NCBI RefSeq assembly: GCF_963677725.1
Contig: NZ_OY782507.1
Span: 1,240,001-1,304,000 of the forward strand
Length of the DNA stretch: 64,000 nucleotides
Reading direction: 5' to 3'
Source: an uncultured Cohaesibacter sp.
GTDB taxonomy: Bacteria; Pseudomonadota; Alphaproteobacteria; Rhizobiales; Cohaesibacteraceae
Shown here: positions 9,302 through 17,820 of the stretch, in pieces
Numbering within the stretch: the first letter of the stretch is position 1
Layout: each line of letters begins with the position of its first letter
Position numbers and translations under genes: made by a program
Notes under the pieces: generated by a model
Database searches by the model: none
What the model was told of the DNA's origin: nothing
Seen by the model: only the letters and a program-made list of their open reading frames with translations

Positions 9302-10147
9302 TTAATCGCTCAGCAAGGCGTCAAGCGCATGTTTGACGTCATCCTTGGTCTGTTCGCTTGCCTTCAGGATGGCGTCGGCTTTGAGGAAATCCAGAGGACG
9401 GAAGGCTCCGATGCGTGGATGGACAAGCAGATCCACCCTATCATGGCTCATTTTCTCCCGCTGGATGGTCTGCATCAGGATTTGTGATGCCCCAAAGCCC
9501 ATTTCGAACGCGCCCAATTTGCCCCCTTCGGGTTGCTTTGGCAGGCCAATCACATCCACTGCGATAACGATATCGGCCAGGGCGCGAACATGATCGACCG
9601 GCATTGGATTGACGCAACCGCCATCGACCAACAACACATCATTGAGGGTGACAGGGCGGAAAATGGCTGGGATCGCCATGGATGCAGCAAGCGCTGGCAT
9701 GACCTCGCCTTCCTTCAACACCACTTCTTCACCGGAAAAGTAATTTGTTGCCGACAGGCTGGCGGGGAAGAGCATCTCTTCAAAGCGGCGCTTGATATTT
9801 CCCGGAAAGAAGGCTTCGGCGATCCATTCGGGATCGAACTGGACCCAAGCACCGACCGGTGCGGAATTTGACCAGAAATCAGAGAAGCTTCTTGGGCGAT
9901 TTTGCCAGACGCGGGATAAAACGTGCGTGCGGTTGCTAAAGACTTTCAAGCAATAGTCACGCAGCTCAGCGCCACTGATGCCGGATGCGTAGCAAGCGGC
10001 GGCAATGGCACCGATGGATGCGCCAGACACGGCAACAGGCGTTACACCCAGCTCATCAAGCGCTTCCATCACCCAGATATGGGACAGGCCGCGCGCCCCG
10101 CCGCCACCAAATGCAATGGCTACCGTCTTGTCGCTCATGGCTTTCAT
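9302..10147 (-). CDS. Patatin-like phospholipase family protein
   Basis: A 281-residue lipid acyl hydrolase of the patatin/RssA type. The oxyanion-hole glycine loop G-G-G-G-A-R-G is at about residues 14-20, the nucleophile elbow G-A-S-I-G at about 41-45, and the catalytic Asp in V-D-G-G near residue 173, so the Ser-Asp dyad is complete. No signal peptide is present, so it probably acts on membrane lipids from the cytoplasm. The start may be the ATG at 10147 or the one three codons later; neither has a strong ribosome-binding site. It is divergent from the ligase gene. Confidence 0.88.
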   Translation of the reverse strand: MKAMSDKTVAIAFGGGGARGLSHIWVMEALDELGVTPVAVSGASIGAIAAACYASGISGAELRDYCLKVFSNRTHVLSRVWQNRPRSFSDFWSNSAPVGAWVQFDPEWIAEAFFPGNIKRRFEEMLFPASLSATNYFSGEEVVLKEGEVMPALAASMAIPAIFRPVTLNDVLLVDGGCVNPMPVDHVRALADIVIAVDVIGLPKQPEGGKLGAFEMGFGASQILMQTIQREKMSHDRVDLLVHPRIGAFRPLDFLKADAILKASEQTKDDVKHALDALLSD

Positions 10148-10359
10148 CTTTCATATTGATATCGATTGAGGCGTGGAATGTTCCATCTTGTGCCGCAATG
10201 ACAATCGACATTGCTTCATTGCGCCTCATTAAAGCGGCAAGGATGAGGCCATGCCAAGTCTGACTTATCATTTAGGCAGAATTGACTTTCTTGCAATCCC
10301 CCCGATAGGGTCCGTTTGCATTGACCTCTTTGCCTTTGCCTTGCAACAGGAGCCCCACT

Positions 10360-11601
10360 TTGCTTAACGGCCCACGGAGCAACGCCCCCTTTCGACATGC
10401 CGATGAAGGCATGATTCGGCTTGCCAGCGGGCGGGCGGACCTTGCACGGGATATTGCGAAATTGTGCCAATGCCTTGAATCGGGAAACTCGATTCTTGCC
10501 GGTCACGACGGTTATCAGGATATGGGCAAGCCGCAAGCGAGCGGTGAGCAGATGCTTTTTTGCCAGAGTTCAGGGTCGAGCGGCAAGGCCAAAACAATCC
10601 GCCGGACGGCTGCGTCTTGGGTGCGATCCTTTCGCATGACCCGCTCTCTCTTTGGCCTCACAGACAGTGATCGCTATGCGGTCCTGGGAGCGCTTAGCCA
10701 TTCTCTGACCCTTTATGGCATCCTTGAAGGGGTAGAAATTGGTGGCGGTGTGGATGTGCTGACCGGTTTGACGCCACGCCATCAGGCGCGTGCCATGGCA
10801 GAAGCGGCAAGCGCTGTGCTTTATGCCACCCCATCGCAATTGCGGCTGTTGCTTGAAGGGGCACGAGCCGCCCAACTCTCTCTGCCCGCCATCAAACTGA
10901 TCTGGAGCGGTGGCGGCAAGCTTGACCGCGATTGCCGGGCCGGGCTGGAGGCACTTTGCCCCAATGCACAGATGCTGGAATTTTATGGTGCCTCGGAAAC
11001 CAGCCTGATCACCCTTTCTGACAAGGACACCCCGGAAGGCTCCGTTGGCAAGGCCTATCCCGGTGCCGAGCTTGAAATCAGGGATACTGACGGAGCCGTG
11101 CTGACCGCGCCCGGGCAAGTGGGTGAGATATGGGTCAGGAGCCCTTATTTGTTTGACGGCTATGAAGTGGGGGCGAGCGCCGACACCGTCTGGCAGGATG
11201 ATTTTCTAACGGTTGGCGAAATGGGGTCGCTTGATGAACAGGGCTTTCTGTTTTTGAAGGGTCGCAAAAACCGGATGGTGACGGTGGCCGATCAGAATGT
11301 CTTTCTGGAAGATGTCGAGGCAGCTTTGCAAACGGATCCGTCCGTTCGGGTGTCTGCCGCGCTCGCGGTGCCGGACGCCCATCGCGGCCATGTGGTGATG
11401 GCGATTGTTGAGTGTTGTGATGATGCAAGCAACGCCCTTGCCAAGCATTTGCAAGATCACTGTCGCGCGGTGCTTGGATCGCTGGCCACACCAAAAGCTG
11501 TCTTTTTCATCGACAAGCTGCCACAGCTCCCCGCGGGCAAGCCGGATTTGATCGCCTTGCAGCAATGGCTCAAGGCGGCTTTGGCAGAGGGGAACCAATG
11601 A
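10360..11601 (+). CDS. AMP-binding (acyl-CoA synthetase-like) protein
   Basis: A 413-residue adenylate-forming enzyme (ANL superfamily). Seen: the phosphate-binding loop Q-S-S-G-S-S-G-K-A-K, the aromatic motif Y-G-A-S-E-T-S, a G-x-x-W-x-R-S-P block and a C-terminal K-G-R-K-N-R-M segment; the C-terminal domain continues to a P-A-G-K-P-D motif holding the usual catalytic Lys. It is about 100 residues shorter than typical fatty-acyl ligases because the N-terminal subdomain is reduced. The TTG start at 10360 follows AGGAG by seven bases. The stop overlaps the thiolase start (ATGA), indicating translational coupling. The substrate is unknown; a carboxylic acid or fatty acid is inferred. Confidence 0.8.
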   Translation: MLNGPRSNAPFRHADEGMIRLASGRADLARDIAKLCQCLESGNSILAGHDGYQDMGKPQASGEQMLFCQSSGSSGKAKTIRRTAASWVRSFRMTRSLFGLTDSDRYAVLGALSHSLTLYGILEGVEIGGGVDVLTGLTPRHQARAMAEAASAVLYATPSQLRLLLEGARAAQLSLPAIKLIWSGGGKLDRDCRAGLEALCPNAQMLEFYGASETSLITLSDKDTPEGSVGKAYPGAELEIRDTDGAVLTAPGQVGEIWVRSPYLFDGYEVGASADTVWQDDFLTVGEMGSLDEQGFLFLKGRKNRMVTVADQNVFLEDVEAALQTDPSVRVSAALAVPDAHRGHVVMAIVECCDDASNALAKHLQDHCRAVLGSLATPKAVFFIDKLPQLPAGKPDLIALQQWLKAALAEGNQ

Positions 11602-12707
11602 GCAAAAGTTATCTGCTTGCCGCCCGGCGCAGTGCTGTCTCTCCGCGCCATGGAGCCTTTGCCGATTTATTGCCCCATCAACTTACAGCGCCTGTGGTCA
11701 AAGCGGTGCTGGCAGATGCGGGCCTCAAGAGCACAGATGTGGGCGAGATCATTGTCTCCAATGCGCTCGGAGCTGGTGGCAATCAAGCGCGTCTGGTCGC
11801 GTTGTCCAGCGGATTGCCGGAACGGATTGGCGGCCTTAGCATTGATCGGCAATGCTGCGGCGGGCTTGACGCCTTGTTGCTGGCGGATGCGATGATCCGC
11901 TCCGGCCAGCATGATATTGTGCTGGCTGGTGGGGTGGAGAGTTATTCCCGCCGTCCCCTGCGGTCCCACACCTTTGCGGATGGGTCAGAGCCGCAGGCCT
12001 ATGATCAGGCTCCCTTCACCCCATGGCCGGAGCGGGATCCGGGTATGGCGGATGCAGCAGAGCGGCTGGCCGAGCGGCTGGGCATTTCCCGCGCCGAGCA
12101 AGATGCATGGGCAATCCAAAGCCATGCCAAGGCGCTGGCAACATCGGAGATTGCCGCGCGCGAGATCGTGCCGATTGCCGGTCTTGAGCATGATCCCTTC
12201 GGGCGCAAACTGAGCCAGCGGCTATGTGACCGCTCACCGGTCATTGCGGGCAGCATTACCAGCGCAAATATGTGCGTTGCGGCTGATGCGGCGGCCTTTA
12301 TTGTGCTCGTCTCCGAACGGGTCGCCCGCACGATTTCTCATCCACTGCCTGAACTGGTGGCCGGCGCGACGCTCGGCGGCGAGCCAGACATGCCCGGCCT
12401 TGGTCCGGTGGCGGCGATTAAGGACAGTCTTGCCAAGGCGGGGCTTGTCGCAAGTGACTTGACCATCGCCGAAATCATGGAAGCCTTTGCGGTGCAGGCC
12501 ATTGCCTGCCAGCGCGAAGCGGGCATTGATCCCGCCATTGTCAATCCTTGCGGTGGGTCGCTGGCGCGCGGTCATCCGATCGGGGCTTCGGGTGCTGTTC
12601 TGGCTGTGCGGCTGTTTCATCTTTTGCACAAGCAAGGCGGCATAGGGTTGGCGGCCATTGCTGCGGCCGGAGGGTTGGGCACGGCTGTGATTGTCAGACA
12701 GGTCTGA
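11598..12707 (+). CDS. Thiolase family protein lacking second catalytic Cys
   Basis: A 369-residue thiolase-fold protein, slightly shorter than the usual ~390. The nucleophile Cys is present in D-R-Q-C-C-G-G-L (Cys86) and the His of G-H-P-I-G-A-S-G (about residue 326) is kept. However, the N-E-A-F-A motif reads M-E-A-F-A (about residue 294) and the second catalytic Cys of C-I-G-G-G is Ala (A-I-A-A-A-G-G, about residue 355). Normal biosynthetic and degradative thiolases need both. It starts inside the ATGA overlap with the ligase gene, so the two proteins are made together. It may be an acyl-transfer or condensing enzyme with altered chemistry; the exact role is unknown. Confidence 0.8.
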   Translation: MSKSYLLAARRSAVSPRHGAFADLLPHQLTAPVVKAVLADAGLKSTDVGEIIVSNALGAGGNQARLVALSSGLPERIGGLSIDRQCCGGLDALLLADAMIRSGQHDIVLAGGVESYSRRPLRSHTFADGSEPQAYDQAPFTPWPERDPGMADAAERLAERLGISRAEQDAWAIQSHAKALATSEIAAREIVPIAGLEHDPFGRKLSQRLCDRSPVIAGSITSANMCVAADAAAFIVLVSERVARTISHPLPELVAGATLGGEPDMPGLGPVAAIKDSLAKAGLVASDLTIAEIMEAFAVQAIACQREAGIDPAIVNPCGGSLARGHPIGASGAVLAVRLFHLLHKQGGIGLAAIAAAGGLGTAVIVRQV

Positions 12708-12811
12708 TTTTCAAACGGGCCAGATTATCAAATGGGTCTGATTGTCAAATTGGCTTCGCGGGGCCTATAGTGGTGCCCAGTGAAAGCACCGACATATCGG
12801 GAATAGACATC

Positions 12812-13009
12812 ATGATAAAATTGACCGTACAGGAAATGGCCTGCGGTGGCTGCGTCAAATCCGTCAAGGAAGCCGTCACCGCGCTCGACGGATCGGCCGA
12901 CGTTAAAGTCGATCTGGAAACGGGCCTTGTGGAAGTCTCCAGTTCTGCCGAACCGGAAGCAATCCGGAGTGCAATCGAAGACGCTGGTTTCCCTGCTCAA
13001 CTGGCCTAA
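12812..13009 (+). CDS. Heavy-metal-associated (HMA) domain copper chaperone-like protein
   Basis: A 65-residue single HMA domain. The metal site M-x-C-x-x-C appears as M-A-C-G-G-C at residues 9-14, followed by the beta-alpha-beta pattern V-K-S-V-K-E-A-V-T-A-L-D-G and V-K-V-D-L-E-T-G-L-V-E-V. CopZ-like proteins of this size carry Cu(I) to P-type ATPases. No copper ATPase or CueR gene is in view, so the partner is not known. It lies 104 bases after the thiolase gene and is followed by a hairpin terminator. Confidence 0.9.
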   Translation: MIKLTVQEMACGGCVKSVKEAVTALDGSADVKVDLETGLVEVSSSAEPEAIRSAIEDAGFPAQLA

Positions 13010-13043
13010 TGCCCTTAGGGCATGTAGCTTGATAGATCAATGC

Positions 13044-13080
13044 AATGGCGTTTCCCACCGGAAGCGCCATTGATTTTTTT
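13044..13080 (+). terminator. Rho-independent terminator after the HMA gene
   Basis: An inverted repeat (AATGGCG at 13044 paired with CGCCATT ending at 13071) is followed by a run of T. It stands 35 bases after the HMA stop codon. Confidence 0.75.
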
Positions 13081-13220
13081 GGACAGAAACTGCGCAAAAA
13101 TCCTTGCATTCTGCGTCACTTTACCGGCTTCTTTGGTAAAGATTTCAATTTGCAAAGACTTTGTTTACCCTGTTTGCGCAACATGGCGTCGTAAGATGTT
13201 TTTAGAAAGGCGCCACCATC

Positions 13221-14708
13221 ATGATATCAGGACAAGCGGATGCCAATTCCGTCCGCATTGCAGTTGTCAGTTCTGACCCCGCCTTCCGCCGCATGATCAA
13301 CGACCAATTGTCGGGCATGCTGGAAGATCGGTTGATGCAGCCTTGTGACTTTCAGGTTTTCGACGATAAGGCACCAGCCACCTTTTTGATGGAGCCGAGT
13401 TGCGCCCTTGTCACATTCGAGGATGAGGAAGATCTTAAAAGCCTCTCGCGCCTTGCAAGCCGTCATCCCAATATGCTGTTGCTGGCACTGAGTGAAAATG
13501 GCTCGGTGTCGCGCGCGGTTGCTTCCATGCAGGCTGGCGCCCATGATTTTGTTGCCCGCCCGGTGACGGCTGCGGCATTGGCCACGCGATTGTCCGAATT
13601 GTTGGCCCAGCATCGCCCTGCCCCGCACCCGATACGGGTTGATGTGCCGGCCAGAGCGAATGCGGCTACAGCCACAGCCGATAAAAAGAGCGCGCCATCG
13701 CAAGATGTGAATGAAGCGATGCTCGACTTTGAAGGCTTCATCGGCAAATCCCCGGCCATGCAGGGGGTGTATGACCAGATCCTTCGGATTGCCGCTTCCA
13801 AAGCCCCTGTCTTTATCACCGGGGAATCAGGCACGGGCAAGGAAGTCTGCGCCCAGGCCTTGCACAGCCGCTCCAACAGGGGCAAAGGCCCCTTCATTGC
13901 CATCAATTGCTCGGCCATTCCGTCAGATCTTATGGAATCGGAATTGTTCGGCCATATGCGCGGCTCCTTTACCGGGGCGACCGAAGACCGCAAGGGCGCG
14001 GCAGAATTGGCCAATGGCGGCACCCTATTTCTGGATGAAATCGGGGAAATGCCCCATGACCTGCAAGCCAAGTTGCTACGCCTGATCCAGACCGGCACCC
14101 TGCGCCGCGTCGGTGGACGCGAAGAAATCTCGCTCGATATCCGTTTTGTCGCTGCCACCAACCGGGATCCGGTGGAAGAAGTGCGCGCGGGCCGTTTTCG
14201 CGAAGATCTCTTCTATCGCATGCATGTTCTGCCAATCAATCTGCCGCCGTTGCGCGAGCGCGTTGGGGACATCATGCCGCTGGCCCAGTCTTTCCTGACC
14301 CAATATGCGCAGGAAGAAGGCAAAGCCTTTGCCTTGTTCAGCACTGAAGCCGAGCAAATGCTCAAGGCCTATCGTTGGCCGGGCAATGTACGGCAACTGC
14401 AAAATATCATTCGCCGCCTTACCGTGATGTATGACGGCTTGATTGTCGAAGCGGATTTCCTGCCCGATCTGATGCATAGCGATGAGCAGTATGAGAGCGA
14501 ACTGGATCATGCCATTTCCAATTTGCGCCATATTGGCTCTGTGATGGCGGAGAGCATTGAACCTTTCTGGATGCAGGAAAAGCAGATCATCGAAGGGGCA
14601 CTCAGCCATTTCAACGGCAATATTTCACGCGCAGCGGCAGCGTTGGAGATCAGTCCTTCAACGATTTATCGCAAGCGGATGAGCTGGGCACAAAAGGAAG
14701 TCGGCTAG
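13221..14708 (+). CDS. Sigma-54-dependent transcriptional activator with degenerate receiver domain
   Basis: A 495-residue NtrC-type activator. Residues 10-130 resemble a receiver domain, but there is no Asp at the end of the third strand (the region reads A-L-V-T-F-E-D) and the conserved Lys is Arg (V-A-R-P-V), so normal phosphorylation is doubtful. A linker rich in Ala leads to the AAA+ domain with Walker A G-E-S-G-T-G-K-E (201-208), the sigma-54 contact loop G-S-F-T-G-A (248-253) and Walker B L-F-L-D-E-I-G-E. The C-terminal 40 residues form a Fis-type helix-turn-helix. No sensor kinase is adjacent. Target genes are not evident. Confidence 0.92.
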   Translation: MISGQADANSVRIAVVSSDPAFRRMINDQLSGMLEDRLMQPCDFQVFDDKAPATFLMEPSCALVTFEDEEDLKSLSRLASRHPNMLLLALSENGSVSRAVASMQAGAHDFVARPVTAAALATRLSELLAQHRPAPHPIRVDVPARANAATATADKKSAPSQDVNEAMLDFEGFIGKSPAMQGVYDQILRIAASKAPVFITGESGTGKEVCAQALHSRSNRGKGPFIAINCSAIPSDLMESELFGHMRGSFTGATEDRKGAAELANGGTLFLDEIGEMPHDLQAKLLRLIQTGTLRRVGGREEISLDIRFVAATNRDPVEEVRAGRFREDLFYRMHVLPINLPPLRERVGDIMPLAQSFLTQYAQEEGKAFALFSTEAEQMLKAYRWPGNVRQLQNIIRRLTVMYDGLIVEADFLPDLMHSDEQYESELDHAISNLRHIGSVMAESIEPFWMQEKQIIEGALSHFNGNISRAAAALEISPSTIYRKRMSWAQKEVG

Positions 14709-14823
14709 GCTTTTGCGGCCATCCCAGTCGCTTTCTTGTCGCCCTTGGACAAAGATAGCCTCTCGACAGACGCGTTTGTGCCGACTATGAGTGGGCTGAT
14801 CCAATGTCTGGAAGAGAGATGGC

Positions 14824-15090
14824 ATGATTTTTTGTATTCAGGGACGGGCGAGTGAAGCCCCCAAACCACCCCAAACAAAAGCACAACGTCGCAATTTCGT
14901 GGTCTGCATCGACAGCGATAATCCGCGCAAAGCACAAGAAGACGCAGAAAAGGCACTCGAAGCCATGCATTGCAGCTTCATCACCGTCACCCGCATTCTC
15001 GAAGTGCGCGGGGAGACGAGCGATCCGGCTTTGGCCGCGATTGTCGACCAAGCCCGCCGCAATGGCCTGGGAGTGGCGCTTTATCAATAA
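14824..15090 (+). CDS. Hypothetical 88-residue protein
   Basis: I do not recognise this family. The product is 88 residues, soluble, with a basic Pro/Lys-rich start, a beta-like stretch R-R-N-F-V-V-C-I-D, a helix rich in Lys/Glu/Ala, then S-F-I-T-V-T-R-I-L-E-V and a final helix. The alternation of strands and helices looks like a small ferredoxin-like (ACT-type) fold, which is only a guess. An AGAGAG sequence lies before the ATG. It sits between the sigma-54 activator and a GNAT gene on the same strand, 41 bases from the latter, so the last two may share a transcript. Confidence 0.6.
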   Translation: MIFCIQGRASEAPKPPQTKAQRRNFVVCIDSDNPRKAQEDAEKALEAMHCSFITVTRILEVRGETSDPALAAIVDQARRNGLGVALYQ

Positions 15091-15131
15091 GCCCTCCGTG
15101 CTTTCATTTGTGCGAACTGAAAGAAGTCTTC

Positions 15132-15626
15132 ATGAGCTACACCTTCATCCGCCCGGCCACCGATGAGGATGGCCCGGCGCTCAAGCCTCTGATCGCCGAT
15201 ATTTTTGCCGACTATGACAATTGTCACTTCGTGGATGAGGAAATGCCGGAATTGGCCCATCCTGCCAGCTATTATGCGGCACTGGGTGGACAGATGTGGG
15301 TGGCAGAATCCGATGGTGAACTGGTTGGCTCGCTGGCCGTTGGCGAAAGTCTGACGCCGGGCGTGTTCGAACTGTTCAAGGTCTATGTGTCAAAGAAGGC
15401 ACGCGGACAGGGGCTGGCCTGGTCGATGTATAATCTGGCCACCGATCTGGTGGACAGCCGGGAAGGCCATACGCTGAAATTGTGGACAGACACGCGATTT
15501 GTCGAAGGTCATAAATTCTATGAAAAGGTCGGCTTCAAGCGCGTTCCGGTGACCCGCTATCTCAATGATGCCTCCGATACATGGGAATATTGCTACCGGC
15601 TGGAAGCCAAAGACGGCGAGGCTTAA
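15132..15626 (+). CDS. GNAT family N-acetyltransferase
   Basis: A 164-residue GNAT. The acetyl-CoA binding motif appears as V-S-K-K-A-R-G-Q-G-L-A (R/Q-x-x-G-x-G/A form) at about residues 86-96, preceded by F-E-L-F-K-V-Y-V and followed by L-K-L-W-T-D-T-R-F-V-E-G-H-K-F-Y-E-K-V-G-F, the usual beta5-alpha4 signature. The substrate cannot be deduced. The ATG at 15132 begins the R-P-A-T-x-x-D opening typical of the family; earlier in-frame codons do not match. A strong terminator follows. Confidence 0.88.
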   Translation: MSYTFIRPATDEDGPALKPLIADIFADYDNCHFVDEEMPELAHPASYYAALGGQMWVAESDGELVGSLAVGESLTPGVFELFKVYVSKKARGQGLAWSMYNLATDLVDSREGHTLKLWTDTRFVEGHKFYEKVGFKRVPVTRYLNDASDTWEYCYRLEAKDGEA

Positions 15627-15647
15627 AGAAGTCCGATCCATGAAAAG

Positions 15648-15679
15648 GGGCGCGGACCATCCGGGTAGCGCCCTTTTTT
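15648..15679 (+). terminator. Rho-independent terminator after the GNAT gene
   Basis: The stem GGGCGC/GCGCCC with a 14-base loop is followed by six T, 21 bases after the stop codon. Confidence 0.8.
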
Positions 15680-15765
15680 CGTTGAGCAGGAACGTTAAGT
15701 GCGATCTGGCGAGGCTCATTTCAGAGTTCCCGGGCTGCTGGCCTGCTTGTTTGAACGAAGCAAAT

Positions 15766-15799
15766 AAAAAAAACTCCGCCATCCTTTCGAATGGCGGAG
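15766..15799 (-). terminator. Rho-independent terminator for the first EF-hand gene
   Basis: On the minus strand the stem CTCCGCCAT/ATGGCGGAG (9 perfect pairs) is followed by a run of eight T. It lies about 46 bases past the stop codon of the EF-hand gene. Confidence 0.88.
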
Positions 15800-15845
15800 C
15801 AGTCAATCCCATCAGATATAGGCAATGGACAGGCGGGTCATCTGA

Positions 15846-16382
15846 TCAGGATTTTGGAGCCTGTTTCGGGGCTGGCTGCTTTTGCATGAAACGGCCCCAT
15901 TTGCGCTCGCGGCGATCGGATTTGTCGATCTTGCCGTCATCATTGCGGTCCATGCGTTCAAACATGAAGCTGGCCGGTTCGCTGATTTCTTCCAAGGTCA
16001 CGGTGCCGCTGCCGTCACGGTCCATGCGCTGGAACGCGCGGACCATACGCTGCTGCGTCATGCGCATCCATTCGGCCTTGAATTCCTCAAGATCCACCGC
16101 ACCGTCGCCGTTGGTGTCATTGTCCTTGATTTTCTTGGTCAGACCGGTATCCAACTCATCTTTGGTCAGGGCACGGTCACCGTTGGTGTCAAATTCCCGG
16201 AACATCTTCATCGGGCCTTTCATACCGCCGCGCATGCCTTTCTTGTGCCAACCGTGATGGCCTTTATGGCCATGATCATCACCCCAGCCGCGGGCGGAAG
16301 CCGGATCTGCGGCAATCAGTGAGGTGGCGGACAGGCCGGTCATCAGGGCGAAAGCCAAGGCAATTTTCGAAGCGTTCTTCAT
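15846..16382 (-). CDS. Secreted EF-hand domain protein (paralogue 1)
   Basis: A 178-residue protein with a Sec signal peptide (K-N-A-S-K-I-A-L-A-F-A-L-M-T-G, cleavage near residue 25-30, A-S-A-R), a Gly/His/Lys-rich segment, and four EF-hand loops: D-T-N-G-D-R-A-L-T-K-D-E, D-T-N-G-D-G-A-V-D-L-E-E, D-R-D-G-S-G-T-V-T-L-E-E and D-R-N-D-D-G-K-I-D-K-S-D. The first three have the canonical Ca2+ ligands. It should be periplasmic or exported and bind Ca2+. The start is set by GAGAGGAAA eight bases upstream of the ATG. It resembles the next gene in signal, EF-hand spacing and upstream site. Confidence 0.9.
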   Translation of the reverse strand: MKNASKIALAFALMTGLSATSLIAADPASARGWGDDHGHKGHHGWHKKGMRGGMKGPMKMFREFDTNGDRALTKDELDTGLTKKIKDNDTNGDGAVDLEEFKAEWMRMTQQRMVRAFQRMDRDGSGTVTLEEISEPASFMFERMDRNDDGKIDKSDRRERKWGRFMQKQPAPKQAPKS

Positions 16383-16555
16383 ATCATTTCCTCTCAATGT
16401 ATGATGCCAATTCGGTTGGCACTTTCTCTGCTGTATGTTGTCTTCAAAGGCAGAAACTCATTGTGCTTGGGGCAGGCTTGCAAGCCATTGTCTCCCTTGC
16501 GCATGACCAACAGATAGGGACCAAATGCCGCGAAAAAATGCCGAAACTGCGCTAA

Positions 16556-16602
16556 TTTGTCACGCTCTGTAACCATCTTGCGGCTTGATACATTCGGTTA
16601 CA
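16556..16602 (-). promoter_or_regulatory. Candidate OmpR-type operator upstream of EF-hand gene 1
   Basis: On the minus strand this reads GGTTACA-GAGCG-TGACAAA, two imperfect half sites 11 bases apart as OmpR-family regulators prefer, with a further TGTAACC about 20 bases upstream that makes an inverted repeat. The same core occurs in front of the second EF-hand gene at nearly the same distance (about 170-205 bases from the start). The neighbouring response regulator is the obvious candidate to bind it (inference). Confidence 0.5.
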
Positions 16603-16675
16603 AAAAAGCAGATTTGTCATAAAAGCCGTTCTCCCAAGGCTTTAGACAGCACAGAACACGGCTGCCAGGACAAAC

Positions 16676-16707
16676 AAAAACCCCGCCGCCAGTGAAGGCG
16701 ACAGGGG
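16676..16707 (-). terminator. Terminator for the second EF-hand gene
   Basis: On the minus strand a GC-rich hairpin (CCCCTGTCGCC pairing imperfectly with GGCGGCGGGG) is followed by TTTTTG. It lies about 35 bases beyond the stop codon. Confidence 0.7.
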
Positions 16708-16740
16708 ATAAAATGAGAGATATTTACCGGATCAGTTGGG

Positions 16741-17412
16741 TCAGTTGGCCTGTGCCACTGGTGGGCGCTGTGGGCCCTGAGGACCAAACTGCTGGCCATA
16801 TCGAGGACCATTGGGACCCTGCTGCCAGTTACCCTGTTGCCAGTTGCCCTGTTGCCAGCGACCGCCACGCTTTCCACCGCGACGACCATAATCGCCATTC
16901 CAGCGGCCTCCACGATTGCCCATGCGCTGTTGCGGGCGATCGGCCTTGTCGATCTTGCCATCATTGTTGCGATCCATGCGGTCAAACATGAAGTTGGACT
17001 GCTGCTGCAATTCATCCAGCGTCACTTTGCCATCGCCATTGGGGTCGAGGCGCTGATAGGCGCGGACCATCATCCGTTCGGTCTGTTTGGCCCATTCGGT
17101 TTTGAATTCGTCAAGCGTGATGGCGTTGTCGCCGTCTTTGTCATTGTCGGTGATTTTCTGCTCCAGCGCAGTGGTCATTTCTTGCTTGGTCAGCGTGCCG
17201 TCCTTGTTGAGATCAAATTGCTGGATGCGCTGTTGCTGTCCCATGCCACGGCGTCCACCCTTGAAGCCACCACGAGGGCCCATGAAATTCTGACCCTGCT
17301 GCGGGCCGCGGTCGTTCCAACCACGTGCAGATGCTGTGTCAATAGACAGTGCCGTTGCGGATACTCCGCCGACCAAAGCGACTGCGAGTGTGATTTTGGT
17401 GAAGTTTTTCAT
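16741..17412 (-). CDS. Secreted EF-hand domain protein (paralogue 2)
   Basis: A 223-residue protein with a Sec signal peptide ending near A-S-A-R-G-W (about residue 30), the same border as paralogue 1. Four EF-hand loops follow: D-L-N-K-D-G-T-L-T-K-Q-E, D-K-D-G-D-N-A-I-T-L-D-E, D-P-N-G-D-G-K-V-T-L-D-E and D-R-N-N-D-G-K-I-D-K-A-D. The C-terminal 65 residues are Gly/Arg/Gln/Asn-rich with repeats of Q-Q-G-N-W, likely disordered. The start at 17412 is the first codon of the signal peptide; in-frame codons upstream show no family match. It probably buffers or senses Ca2+ outside the inner membrane. Confidence 0.9.
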   Translation of the reverse strand: MKNFTKITLAVALVGGVSATALSIDTASARGWNDRGPQQGQNFMGPRGGFKGGRRGMGQQQRIQQFDLNKDGTLTKQEMTTALEQKITDNDKDGDNAITLDEFKTEWAKQTERMMVRAYQRLDPNGDGKVTLDELQQQSNFMFDRMDRNNDGKIDKADRPQQRMGNRGGRWNGDYGRRGGKRGGRWQQGNWQQGNWQQGPNGPRYGQQFGPQGPQRPPVAQAN

Positions 17413-17616
17413 TGATCCATTCCTCTGTTCAAGGGGCCAATTCCTCATTGGCCTTGGGGCCATGCCAAAGGCCGGTTTGCTCATGATGACCTGCCCTGTA
17501 GCGGGCGGACGGGTGATGTCGGAGGGCCAATTGCCGTTTGGTGTTGGCGTTACTGCCCTGTCGATGAGCTGAAGATAGGAGGTGATTGTCGCAGAACTAT
17601 CGCGCCAGAATGCAAT

Positions 17617-17653
17617 TTTGTCGCGCTCTGTAACGGCTATTAGAACCGTTACA
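17617..17653 (-). promoter_or_regulatory. Candidate OmpR-type operator between EF-hand gene 2 and the response regulator
   Basis: It contains a perfect 8-base inverted repeat TGTAACGG-N9-CCGTTACA. On the minus strand it also reads CGTTACA-GAGCG-CGACAAA, nearly identical to the site before EF-hand gene 1. It lies in the divergent region between EF-hand gene 2 and the OmpR-type regulator, so it could serve both. Confidence 0.55.
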
Positions 17654-17820
17654 ATGGGATACAAATAACCGGCTTTTGCATTGAAAAAACCCGCTATTCT
17701 GGCTTTGCTGGAAAGGATTTCATGCTATTTGATGAAGCATGAGGCACTTGTTCATCGTGAGTGCTTATAACAGCGCGATGGGATCGCGCGGACAAGACAC
17801 GCAACAAGAAGGAGAGAGAC

